Assembly (NCBI GenBank): GCA_004356415.1
Contig: SMWN01000069.1
Span: 1-14,702 of the forward strand
Direction: 5' to 3'
Source of the DNA: Gammaproteobacteria bacterium
Lineage (GTDB): Bacteria > Pseudomonadota > Gammaproteobacteria > Eutrophobiales > Eutrophobiaceae
DNA: 14,702 nucleotides
In this document: positions 6,573 through 14,368 of the stretch, piece after piece
Layout of the letters: the number at the start of each line of letters is the position of its first letter
Position numbering within the stretch: position 1 is the stretch's first letter
Notes under the pieces: generated by a model
The model's input: the letters and a program-made list of their open reading frames with translations, nothing else
The model's database searches: none
What the model was told of the DNA's origin: nothing
Made by a program: the position numbers and the translations under genes

Positions 6573-6863
6573 ATGAAAGAAATCTACTTCGGTAATTTTC
6601 GGATTTATGTGATCGAACATATCAGGGCGATTCAGGCACAAAATCCTGATTATCAATCTACAGAGTGGTTTCTTTTAAAGTATCTCAGCAAAATAGAAAA
6701 AAGTTCAAACCCGCCAACAATCCCTGGCAGGGTAGAGGGATGTATGCGTGGGTTGATTCGGTTTTATGTGGATGTCATTGATGAAGATTCAGAATTGGGT
6801 GATCGCTGTAAGAAGGTTTATGCTGAATACAGGAAGACATTGCGTTTTAGCCAGGAGAATTAG
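6573..6863 (+). CDS. Small hypothetical protein, 96 aa
   Basis: I do not recognise this protein. It is 96 aa, starts MKEIYFGNFRIYVIEHIRAIQ and ends YRKTLRFSQEN. It has no signal peptide or membrane segment and looks mostly helical, with alternating charged and aromatic residues (WFLLKYLSKIEK about 32-43, GLIRFYVDVIDED about 65-77). It follows the GGDEF gene by 72 nt on the same strand. Nothing like a good Shine-Dalgarno sequence precedes the ATG (the leader is T-rich, ending GATTAGAT), so translation could be weak. Its last 17 nt overlap the 3' end of the convergent SRPBCC gene. Codon usage looks like its neighbours. Because it sits beside a c-di-GMP enzyme it could be a partner, but that is only position. 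It is probably a real gene because of length and composition; function unknown. Confidence 0.6.
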   Translation: MKEIYFGNFRIYVIEHIRAIQAQNPDYQSTEWFLLKYLSKIEKSSNPPTIPGRVEGCMRGLIRFYVDVIDEDSELGDRCKKVYAEYRKTLRFSQEN

Positions 6864-7431
6864 TCTTTGCTTTTTCCTCCAGTTTGTTAATCGTGGCGCG
6901 TGTAACTCCAAGCAATTTTCTTTTGAATTGATACGGTCCGATCAAAGGGGGGATAAAAAAATCAGGAGTTACCTCGATATCCAGTATTATTTGTGTGACT
7001 GGAGTCATCTTATCTGAATCCATTTCCTTAATTTCCCAACGCATCCAGCCAGACTTAAAATCGCTCTTTTCAGGAATGATACGGGAAAATAGAATATCGT
7101 TTTTTATAAGATGGAATGTCTGGACGTGTCTGATCTTGTAGCATAGAAAGAATACACACATTTTAGTAAGCATACTCACGGTGGTTCGTCCGTTTTCTGA
7201 TTTATTCAGTAACTTGCTTTCTTTTAGATTAGGAATTATTGAGGTGAGATTTTCGTAGTCCGTAATAATTCGTCTAACATTATCAACTCTTGCGTACACA
7301 ATTGTATTGGTATGCAGGTGGTACCGACCTTTTTCTCGACTGACCTCGATGATATTAATATCTGCGCATAAGGAAGGGCCAGGTAGTTGACTTAGCACTA
7401 CTAATATTGTTTTTGATAAATATCTATTCAT
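6847..7431 (-). CDS. Secreted SRPBCC (START/polyketide-cyclase-like) family protein
   Basis: A 194-aa protein likely exported to the periplasm. Residues 1-23 are a short signal-peptide-like segment (MNRYLSKTILVVLSQLPG, probable cleavage after SLCA). The rest resembles the SRPBCC helix-grip fold used to bind hydrophobic ligands: IVYARVDNVRRIITDYENLTSIIPNLKESKLL (about 44-75) is the typical pattern of a strand followed by the loop and helix that begin these domains. WMRWEIKEMD and TPVTQIILDIEVTPDFFIPP are later strands, and the C-terminus is a helix (KRKLLGVTRATINKLEEKAK). The ligand is unknown. Its ATG overlaps the stop codon of the upstream lipoprotein gene by 1 nt (TAATG), so the two are almost certainly co-translated. 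Its 3' end overlaps the convergent 96-aa gene by 17 nt. A lipobox is not present: the residue before Cys22 is Leu. The fold assignment comes from sequence pattern only. Confidence 0.75.
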   Translation of the reverse strand: MNRYLSKTILVVLSQLPGPSLCADINIIEVSREKGRYHLHTNTIVYARVDNVRRIITDYENLTSIIPNLKESKLLNKSENGRTTVSMLTKMCVFFLCYKIRHVQTFHLIKNDILFSRIIPEKSDFKSGWMRWEIKEMDSDKMTPVTQIILDIEVTPDFFIPPLIGPYQFKRKLLGVTRATINKLEEKAKTNSPG

Positions 7432-8996
7432 TAATCATTTCCAATGTCTGGATATCTGAAATATTCTTCAAACAATCGGGCATCATCAAAGTGGCGTCGT
7501 CCTACAAAGGCAATTGCATGATGTCCCCATTGCCGCATGGCGCCCGGGCTTGGGATACCCATTGGCCAGAATAAATAACGTTCATTGCGTTGGCTACTTT
7601 TTATTATGCCATCCTGGCCATATAAACTGCGGTAATTTCCATCATCTAATTTTAATGAACGCAGTTCCCGACTATCAGCATATTGATAGTTTATGGCCTG
7701 TACCGAGCGTGAAGATTCGAAATAGACACGTTCAATATAGTGAGAACCATGTGCAATACGCAGGATGGGTCTGAGGATCGACTGAAAGTCTAATGGTCCT
7801 TTTGTAATATCTGGTGAAATAATTTGTGGAATAAAAACAGGTTCATTGATAATTTGAGTTTGTTTAATTATTGTTGCATCCCTTGTTGGGAAAACAAGAT
7901 GATAACACCCACAGTTATGCATGGTATCATATAGCCATGGATTACCATTAGGGAGCAGAGTTACGCGCCAGGTAATACCATCCAGATGGCCACCGAGCAA
8001 ATCAAAAGATGATGTCTTCGGTCGTGAAGGAAACCAGATGGTATAGTTTAGTTGCAATAAAATATTTTCGGCGATACGCGTATACGAAAAATGCCGATAC
8101 ACCTTTGGTGAGTGAATGTTAATTTCTGCTTGACCGCTGTTATCCCATTCCACAGTCCCAATTCGATCATCATTTGTGACGACATCTATCTCAAAAACTG
8201 GTGCGAAACTGTCAAATAGTCTCTTTACATCCTCATCTGCGGGTTCAGGAATGCCCAATGCATTATTGAATGAACTGTTGATGATTTGTGAAACCTGCAA
8301 TGATGTCAGCTGTACCGAATCCGGTGGTGGAGTGTATTGGATCAAACTGCCAGATACGGGTAATTTCCCTAAGGGTAATGCAAAAACGCGCCGGGTATTT
8401 TTATGCCAGCGACTGATTCCGGAACGAAATACCAGGGCTGTGATGGGATAAAGTCCAAGCACTCGTTGCCAGGTATTATATTCATCAGGGGTGGTCGCTT
8501 TTAATTTTAAATTTTGCTGCTCATCTGGTTCATCAAGATCGACTGCTTTCAGAATATTCGAGCAATATTGCAATGCTTCGTCGACACCCATCCCGGAGGC
8601 TTTAATTTGAGAACGGTTAATTTGATTGGCCAGCTTTGCCAATTGGTCCTTGGCTGTGTGCGGTAAATTGGCTAGTTCGATCCGCCATCCATCCAACCCC
8701 AAGGTGAGGAGATGATTTACCCAGTGGGCAAAAGCCCGGTTAGATAGCTTCTCATGGCGGAAATCTGAAAGAAAACGATTCGTACGCAGATAGGGGTAAC
8801 CAGGAATTCGTCTGGCCTCAGCATCGATAACGTTTGCTGTTCTTATGGTTGTTTCGATGTCTGAGATAAAAGATGTGCAAGTTTTCAATTCTTTAAAATT
8901 GGAATCCGCTGCATGTTGCATAATGGGTTGTTGCAGAGATGTACATGCACCAAGGGCGATACCCAGCAGCAAAATTGATGATAGATTGAGTTTCAA
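7431..8996 (-). CDS. Large lipoprotein of unknown function, 521 aa, TTG start
   Basis: I do not recognise a named family. The frame is open from ATG 9143 (570 aa), but that would put 49 polar residues before a lipoprotein signal and overlap the mtaD-like gene by 23 nt. A TTG at 8996-8994, with AAAGG 7 nt upstream, gives a textbook signal, MKLNLSSILLLGIALGAC, with lipobox LGAC and Cys18 as the lipidated residue; I chose it. The mature part is soluble, about 500 aa. Striking residues, in this numbering, are GGHLDGITWRVTL (335-347), HNCGCYH (360-366) and MRQWGHHAIAFVGRRHFDD (487-505). The His/Cys-rich segments might bind metal, which is inference. It is probably outer-membrane anchored: Thr follows the Cys, so there is no Asp retention signal. 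It lies 124 nt after the mtaD-like gene and its stop overlaps the SRPBCC start, so the pair probably work together in the envelope. Confidence 0.75.
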   Translation of the reverse strand: MKLNLSSILLLGIALGACTSLQQPIMQHAADSNFKELKTCTSFISDIETTIRTANVIDAEARRIPGYPYLRTNRFLSDFRHEKLSNRAFAHWVNHLLTLGLDGWRIELANLPHTAKDQLAKLANQINRSQIKASGMGVDEALQYCSNILKAVDLDEPDEQQNLKLKATTPDEYNTWQRVLGLYPITALVFRSGISRWHKNTRRVFALPLGKLPVSGSLIQYTPPPDSVQLTSLQVSQIINSSFNNALGIPEPADEDVKRLFDSFAPVFEIDVVTNDDRIGTVEWDNSGQAEINIHSPKVYRHFSYTRIAENILLQLNYTIWFPSRPKTSSFDLLGGHLDGITWRVTLLPNGNPWLYDTMHNCGCYHLVFPTRDATIIKQTQIINEPVFIPQIISPDITKGPLDFQSILRPILRIAHGSHYIERVYFESSRSVQAINYQYADSRELRSLKLDDGNYRSLYGQDGIIKSSQRNERYLFWPMGIPSPGAMRQWGHHAIAFVGRRHFDDARLFEEYFRYPDIGND

Positions 8997-9120
8997 CAAT
9001 AGACCTTTTATTCGTGGGCTTGGATTATTTCTGTTGGGGGATAGTTTATCTTTAAATGGTGATGCACAAACGTAGAAGTACAAACGAAAAAAAGTCTGTT
9101 TAATAGCCTTGTTGTTATGT

Positions 9121-10461
9121 TCAGTTATTGATTTTCCCGGCATTAATTTTTTCTTGCCAGTCTCGTGATCTGCTTAACACGATGTTTTCATTAATGGTTG
9201 TCAGTGTTCGATTTTTCAAGAGTTGTTTTCCAGCCACCCAGACGTCAGTAATCTGGTTGCGATTGGCTGCATAGACGAGGTGCGAGACGGGATCATAAAG
9301 TGGCTGGGATTCGATAGTATCAAGATCAATCGCAATAACATCAGCGGCCTTGCCTTTTGTTAATGAGCCGGTGATGTGATCAATGCCCAGTGCTTTGGCC
9401 CCATTAATTGTTGCCATCTCCAGCGCCTGATGTGCGGGTAATACACTGCTATTGCCAGTGATTCCTTTGGCTAATAAGGCTGCCGTCCGCATTTCACCCA
9501 GCATATCTAGGTCATTATTACTGGCGGCGCTATCGGTGCCTAATGCGACATTGATATCTTGTTGCAGTAATTCACTGACAGGGCAAAAACCACTAGCCAA
9601 CTTTAAATTGGATTCTGGACAATGGACGATATGCACACCCTGTGTGCTGATCAGTGCAATTTCTTCTTCCGTCAATTGTGTCATGTGCACTGCTATCAGA
9701 CGCGGACTGAGTAATCCGAGATCGTGGAGTCGTTTTAATGAACGTTTACCATGTTGCTCTTCACTTTGGTTGATTTCATCTACCGTTTCATGGATATGCA
9801 TATGAATAGGGATATCAAGTTCTTCGGCCAATGTATTGATGCGTTGTAGCGACCCATCTGAAACGGTATAGGGCGCATGAGGTGCAAAGGCTGTGTGAAC
9901 GAGCGAATTGTGTCGATATTTATCGTGGATCTGTTCACCTTTGACGAGATATTCATCGGCGTCTTTTGCCCATGCCGTGGGAAAATCGATCAGGATTAAA
10001 CCAATCACTGCACGAATACCGGTTTCTACGGCAACTTCCGCAACTTGATCTGGGAAGAAATACATGTCGCTAAAGCAGGTGGTGCCGCCCCGGATCATCT
10101 CAGTGATGGCATGTCGTGATCCATCGTTGACAAACTCAGGACCGATCCACTGTTGCTCTGCAGGCCAGATGTATTCGTTTAGCCATTCCATCAGGGGCAG
10201 GTCGTCGGCCAGACCACGGAAAAGGGTCATTGCCGCATGCGTGTGACAATTAATGAAACCAGGCATCACTGCGTGGCTTCCAAGATGATATTCATCGAAA
10301 GCAGAATATTTATTTTGTGCTTCTTCAGTCGGTAAAATGGCAAGTATCTCGCCATCATCGATGGCAAGCGAATGATGTTCCAGTATATTATTTCCCTTAT
10401 TGCTATTTGCAGGATCTACTGGAATAACCCATCGCGCATTGATCAGCGTGTCGATATTCAT
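9121..10461 (-). CDS. mtaD: TRZ/ATZ-family amidohydrolase, probable 5'-methylthioadenosine/S-adenosylhomocysteine deaminase
   Basis: A cytosolic metal-dependent amidohydrolase, expected to deaminate 5'-methylthioadenosine (and perhaps S-adenosylhomocysteine) to the inosine form. From ATG 10461-10459 it has 446 aa and begins MNIDTLINARWVIPVDP, the usual start of the family; the open frame extends 78 codons further but runs across the divergent mtnA start and is rejected. Metal and catalytic residues are His73 and His75 (CHTHAAMTLFRGLADD), His222 and Glu225 (HIHETVDE), and Asp310 (LGTDSAASNN); HCPESNLKLASG (280-291) is the typical substrate loop. Mature folding in a TIM barrel is family knowledge. 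It is divergent from mtnA, the same arrangement as PA3170/PA3169 of Pseudomonas aeruginosa, where the deaminase feeds methionine salvage. Substrate specificity within this family cannot be read from sequence alone; guanine-type or other aminopurine substrates remain possible. Confidence 0.88.
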   Translation of the reverse strand: MNIDTLINARWVIPVDPANSNKGNNILEHHSLAIDDGEILAILPTEEAQNKYSAFDEYHLGSHAVMPGFINCHTHAAMTLFRGLADDLPLMEWLNEYIWPAEQQWIGPEFVNDGSRHAITEMIRGGTTCFSDMYFFPDQVAEVAVETGIRAVIGLILIDFPTAWAKDADEYLVKGEQIHDKYRHNSLVHTAFAPHAPYTVSDGSLQRINTLAEELDIPIHMHIHETVDEINQSEEQHGKRSLKRLHDLGLLSPRLIAVHMTQLTEEEIALISTQGVHIVHCPESNLKLASGFCPVSELLQQDINVALGTDSAASNNDLDMLGEMRTAALLAKGITGNSSVLPAHQALEMATINGAKALGIDHITGSLTKGKAADVIAIDLDTIESQPLYDPVSHLVYAANRNQITDVWVAGKQLLKNRTLTTINENIVLSRSRDWQEKINAGKINN

Positions 10462-10516
10462 CCTGTTACCATAGTCAGTGACCTTAGGATATGAATTGTA
10501 CGAGAAAAAACTCGAT

Positions 10517-10522
10517 AGGGAG
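10517..10522 (+). promoter_or_regulatory. Strong ribosome binding site deciding the mtnA TTG start
   Basis: AGGGAG lies 7 nt before TTG 10530, an ideal distance, whereas the first ATG (10593) has a weak site. This supports the upstream start. Confidence 0.55.
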
Positions 10523-10529
10523 ACCTTAA

Positions 10530-11615
10530 TTGTCATCGAAAGATTTGTTCGAACCCCCGCAGAACAATTTCCCTGCAACGGGAAACCATACCATGCTAAC
10601 CCCCGTTGAATGGAAGTCAGAAGGAATAAGCTTGATTGACCAGCGACTATTGCCACACGAATTACAGGTGATTCATTATGACAGTGCTCGCACACTCTCC
10701 GAGGCGATAACTAACATGGTTGTTCGAGGTGCCCCTGCGATTGGCATTACCGCCGCGTACGGGGTCGTGCTCGCGGCCAGAGATGCCTATGCTCAATCCC
10801 CGGAGAATTGGCGAGATATTATTGAAGAAAATCTCGCCTTGCTCATTGCAAGCAGGCCGACGGCAGTTAATCTGCAATGGGCAATTGACAGGATGAGGGG
10901 TTTATTTGTGTCGATTGAGGGGAACCCAGAACCTGCTCTATTGGCAGAAGCAAAATCTATCCATGATGAAGATATTGCAGCCAATATTCGTATGGGCGAA
11001 CTGGGTGCAGGATTAATTGAAGATGAATGTCAGGTATTGACCCATTGTAATGCAGGTGCGCTGGCGACTGGCGGCTACGGAACAGCTCTGGGTGTTATCC
11101 GAACCGCACATATGCAAGGCAAGATATCCTCCGTGTTTGTTTGCGAAACGCGTCCGTGGTTACAAGGTGCGAGATTGACTGCATGGGAACTGCAACAAGA
11201 CAATATTCCAACAACTCTTTTGACGGATAGTGCTGCTTGTCATCTGTACAATCAAGGGGCTATAAAGTGGGTCATTGTCGGCTCAGACCGGATCGCAGCT
11301 AATGGCGATGTCTGTAATAAAATTGGTACCTATATGCATGCGGTCACAGCACGACATCATGGTATTCGAATGATGGTGGTTGCACCATCATCAACCATTG
11401 ATCTCAATGCCAGAAGTGGAAAAGAGATTCCCATCGAACAGAGAACAAAAGATGAAATTTTGAACTTTTCAAGCGTTAAAATAGCACCAGAGAATGTCTC
11501 AGCATGGAATCCTGTCTTTGATATTACGCCGGCTGCTTTGATTGACTATATCGTGACTGAAAAAGGCGTGATTGAAGCCCCTGATAGCAACAAGGTACAA
11601 CGTGCCATGCGCTAA
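10530..11615 (+). CDS. mtnA: S-methyl-5-thioribose-1-phosphate isomerase MtnA
   Basis: It converts 5-methylthioribose 1-phosphate to 5-methylthioribulose 1-phosphate in methionine salvage, in the cytosol. The protein is 361 aa from a TTG start. NMVVRGAPAIGITAAYG (62-78), SRPTAVNLQWAIDR (108-121), the catalytic Cys173 in HCNAGALATGGYGTALG, and Asp253 in GSDRIAANGDVCNKIGTY are the family hallmarks that separate MtnA from eIF2B subunits. The start is a choice: TTG 10530 has AGGGAG 7 nt upstream, while ATG 10593 (MLTPVEWKS) has only a weak GGGA and gives 340 aa. The conserved domain begins near EW (residues 27-28), so both are possible; I favour TTG. It is divergent from the mtaD-like gene, 68 nt apart, and upstream of gyrA on the same strand. 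Confidence 0.95.
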   Translation: MSSKDLFEPPQNNFPATGNHTMLTPVEWKSEGISLIDQRLLPHELQVIHYDSARTLSEAITNMVVRGAPAIGITAAYGVVLAARDAYAQSPENWRDIIEENLALLIASRPTAVNLQWAIDRMRGLFVSIEGNPEPALLAEAKSIHDEDIAANIRMGELGAGLIEDECQVLTHCNAGALATGGYGTALGVIRTAHMQGKISSVFVCETRPWLQGARLTAWELQQDNIPTTLLTDSAACHLYNQGAIKWVIVGSDRIAANGDVCNKIGTYMHAVTARHHGIRMMVVAPSSTIDLNARSGKEIPIEQRTKDEILNFSSVKIAPENVSAWNPVFDITPAALIDYIVTEKGVIEAPDSNKVQRAMR

Positions 11616-11699
11616 AAAATCATTCACGGCAAGGTCGCTATTTATTTGAAAATAATCTGTTTTTTTACCACTTTTTTTCTACGGAGAAGTGGCTGAATG

Positions 11700-11708
11700 T
11701 GATACTAT
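11700..11708 (+). promoter_or_regulatory. Possible gyrA promoter, extended -10
   Basis: TGATACTAT is a TGn-extended -10 hexamer (TACTAT, 4 of 6 to consensus) 62 nt before the gyrA start. No good -35 is seen at 17 nt. It is followed by a GC-rich stretch (TGCCC) just before the expected start of transcription. This is a guess from motif only. Confidence 0.3.
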
Positions 11709-11770
11709 TTTGCCCTTTGTGAATGAGGAAAACAAGGGCGGATTCTTCCATAATCAAGCCCTGATCTTGT

Positions 11771-14368
11771 ATGACTGAGAGTCAAATAGCGCGTTCCGTA
11801 AACCCCGTCAATATTGAAGACGAAATGAGACAATCCTACATGGATTACGCCATGAGCGTGATCGTGGGAAGGGCTCTACCGGATGTCCGAGATGGTCTGA
11901 AACCTGTACATCGTCGTGTCCTGTATGCCATGAATGTGATGGGTAATGACTGGAACAAATCCTATAAAAAATCAGCCCGTATCGTTGGTGATGTGATCGG
12001 TAAATACCACCCTCATGGTGACACTGCGGTGTATGACACCATGGTACGTATGGCACAGCCATTTTCATTGCGTTATGTACTGGTCGATGGCCAGGGAAAT
12101 TTTGGCTCGGTCGACGGTGATTCACCCGCCGCCATGCGTTATACGGAAGTCCGTATGACACGTATTGCACATGAATTACTGGAAGATCTGGATAAAGAAA
12201 CTGTTGATTTCGTCCCGAATTATGATGGCTCCGAACACGAACCCACCGTTCTCCCTGCGCGTATCCCTAATTTACTCGTCAATGGTTCCAGTGGTATCGC
12301 AGTGGGTATGGCAACCAATATTCCACCGCACAATTTAACTGAAGTTATTAATGCCACTATCGCATTAATTAGCAATACTGAGCTGACAATTGCTGAGCTG
12401 ATGCAGTTTATTCCCGGTCCGGACTTCCCTACGGCGGGGTTTATTAATGGTTCAAAAGGTATTCGTGAGGCATACGAAACAGGTCGTGGCAAAATTTATA
12501 TGCGTGCACGTACTCACATTGAGTCTGATGATGAGAAGGGCATGCACAGTATTATCGTTACGGAATTACCTTATCAGGTAAATAAAGCACGCTTGATGGA
12601 AAAAATTGCTGAACTTGTGAAGGATAAAAAAATCAGTGGTGTTAGGGAATTGCGTGATGAATCGGATAAAGATGGTATGCGTATGGTCATCGATCTGCGC
12701 AAAGGTGAAGTCCCCGATGTGTTATTGAATAATCTTTATCAACATACGCAAATGCAGAACGTGTTTGGTATCAATATTGTCGCCCTGGAGAATGGTCAGC
12801 CGCGGTTGTTGGGTTTGAAGCAATTACTTGAGGCGTTTATTCGTCATCGTCGCGAAATTGTTACTCGTCGTACACGTTATGATTTACGTAAATCAAGAGC
12901 ACGTGCACATATCTTAGAAGGCCTTGCTGTTTCATTGGCGAACATCGATCAAATTATCGCATTAATCAAGGCATCATCCACGCCTGCAGAGGCTAAACAG
13001 GCGTTATTAGAACCAATGTGGGAATCTGGTGTTGTAGTCAAGATGCTGGAGCGGGCAGATTCAAACGCGTCACGACCGGAAGATTTGCCTGATGAATTTG
13101 GTCTGGTGGAAGGGGGGTATCGACTCTCTGAAGTCCAGGCACAGGCGATTCTGGATCTCAAATTACAAAGATTGACCGGACTGGAACAGGAAAAAATCTT
13201 TAAGGAATATGGTCAAATTCTGGAAGCTATTGTCGATCTGCTGGATATCTTGTCACGACCGGAAAGACTCATGCAGGTGATCAGAGAGGAACTGGAAGAC
13301 ATTCGAGATCGATATGGTGATGAACGACGGACTGAAATACTTGAAGATCAGCTTGATTTAAGCATGGAAGATCTCATCACTGAGGAAGATGTCGTTGTGA
13401 CGCTTTCTCATGCGGGTTACGCGAAATCTCAACCGATTGATACTTATCGATCACAACGTCGTGGCGGTAAGGGTAAGTCAGCAACGAATATGAAGGATGA
13501 GGATTTCATAGACAAATTATTCGTTGCTAGTACCCACGATACGCTCCTGTGTTTCTCCAGTAGGGGGAAACTGTACTGGTTGAAGGTCTATCAATTGCCC
13601 CAGGCCAGTCGTTTGGCACGAGGCAAACCTATTGTTAATTTGTTGCCATTGGAAGAGGGTGAACGGATCAATGCTGTATTGCCTATACGTGAATTTGTTG
13701 AAGATAAATTTATATTCATGGCGACAGCTGATGGAACAGTCAAAAAATGCAAGCTGACAGATTTTTCTCGTCCACGGCCCAGTGGATTAAGAGCAATTGA
13801 ACTGGTGGATGGTAACCAGTTGATTGGTGTTGAAGTCACTGATGGACATCATGACATCATGTTGTTCAATAATGCAGGTAAAGCCGTACGCTTTAAGGAA
13901 AGTAAAGTGAGGGCCATGGGACGAACAGCCCGGGGCGTTCGTGGTATTCGATTAGCAGAAGGCCAGAAGGTGAATTCATTAATTGTTGTTAAATCGGAAG
14001 AGAGTTCTGTGCTGACCGTCACTGAGAATGGTTTTGGCAAACGAACCGCAATGACGGATTATGCGGTAAAAGGCAGGGGTGGCCTGGGTGTTATTTCCAT
14101 TCAGACAACGGAGCGTAATGGTGATGTAATTGGTGCTGTTGCTGTCGATGATGATGATGAGATCATGCTCATCAGTGATCAAGGTACTTTGATTCGTACA
14201 CCCGTGAAGGATGTTTCAGTATTGGGAAGAAACACACAAGGTGTAACGCTGGTTAAACTGGGAGGAGAAGAGCACTTGGTGAGCCTGGAGCGAGTTGTTG
14301 AATATAAAGATCCTGAAAAAGGCTTGGTTGATAAAGAATGGGTAGGCGAAGACGAAGAAAAAGAATAA
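11771..14368 (+). CDS. gyrA: DNA gyrase subunit A
   Basis: The breakage-reunion subunit of DNA gyrase (A2B2 with GyrB), which introduces negative supercoils. It has 865 aa, slightly shorter than E. coli (875). Residues about 33-520 form the cleavage domain: the catalytic Tyr is at 124 in AAMRYTEVRM, and the quinolone-resistance region HPHGDTAVYD is at 80-89, with Thr85 where E. coli has Ser83 and Asp89 where it has Asp87. The C-terminal DNA-wrapping pinwheel starts after about 530 and holds the GyrA box QRRGGKG at 561-567, which separates it from ParC. The tail is acidic (WVGEDEEKE), as in E. coli. The ATG at 11771 gives the family N-terminus (MTESQIARSVNPVNIEDEM), though no clear Shine-Dalgarno sequence precedes it. 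serC starts within its stop codon. All catalytic features are intact. Confidence 0.98.
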   Translation: MTESQIARSVNPVNIEDEMRQSYMDYAMSVIVGRALPDVRDGLKPVHRRVLYAMNVMGNDWNKSYKKSARIVGDVIGKYHPHGDTAVYDTMVRMAQPFSLRYVLVDGQGNFGSVDGDSPAAMRYTEVRMTRIAHELLEDLDKETVDFVPNYDGSEHEPTVLPARIPNLLVNGSSGIAVGMATNIPPHNLTEVINATIALISNTELTIAELMQFIPGPDFPTAGFINGSKGIREAYETGRGKIYMRARTHIESDDEKGMHSIIVTELPYQVNKARLMEKIAELVKDKKISGVRELRDESDKDGMRMVIDLRKGEVPDVLLNNLYQHTQMQNVFGINIVALENGQPRLLGLKQLLEAFIRHRREIVTRRTRYDLRKSRARAHILEGLAVSLANIDQIIALIKASSTPAEAKQALLEPMWESGVVVKMLERADSNASRPEDLPDEFGLVEGGYRLSEVQAQAILDLKLQRLTGLEQEKIFKEYGQILEAIVDLLDILSRPERLMQVIREELEDIRDRYGDERRTEILEDQLDLSMEDLITEEDVVVTLSHAGYAKSQPIDTYRSQRRGGKGKSATNMKDEDFIDKLFVASTHDTLLCFSSRGKLYWLKVYQLPQASRLARGKPIVNLLPLEEGERINAVLPIREFVEDKFIFMATADGTVKKCKLTDFSRPRPSGLRAIELVDGNQLIGVEVTDGHHDIMLFNNAGKAVRFKESKVRAMGRTARGVRGIRLAEGQKVNSLIVVKSEESSVLTVTENGFGKRTAMTDYAVKGRGGLGVISIQTTERNGDVIGAVAVDDDDEIMLISDQGTLIRTPVKDVSVLGRNTQGVTLVKLGGEEHLVSLERVVEYKDPEKGLVDKEWVGEDEEKE

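Noticed and set aside
10462..10695. N-terminal 78-codon extension of the mtaD-like frame
   Set aside because: It runs across the divergent mtnA start, and the family start MNIDTLINARWVIPVDP is at 10461.
11808..12170. 120-aa minus-strand open frame inside gyrA
   Set aside because: It is antisense to the conserved GyrA cleavage domain and its composition is that of a shadow frame.
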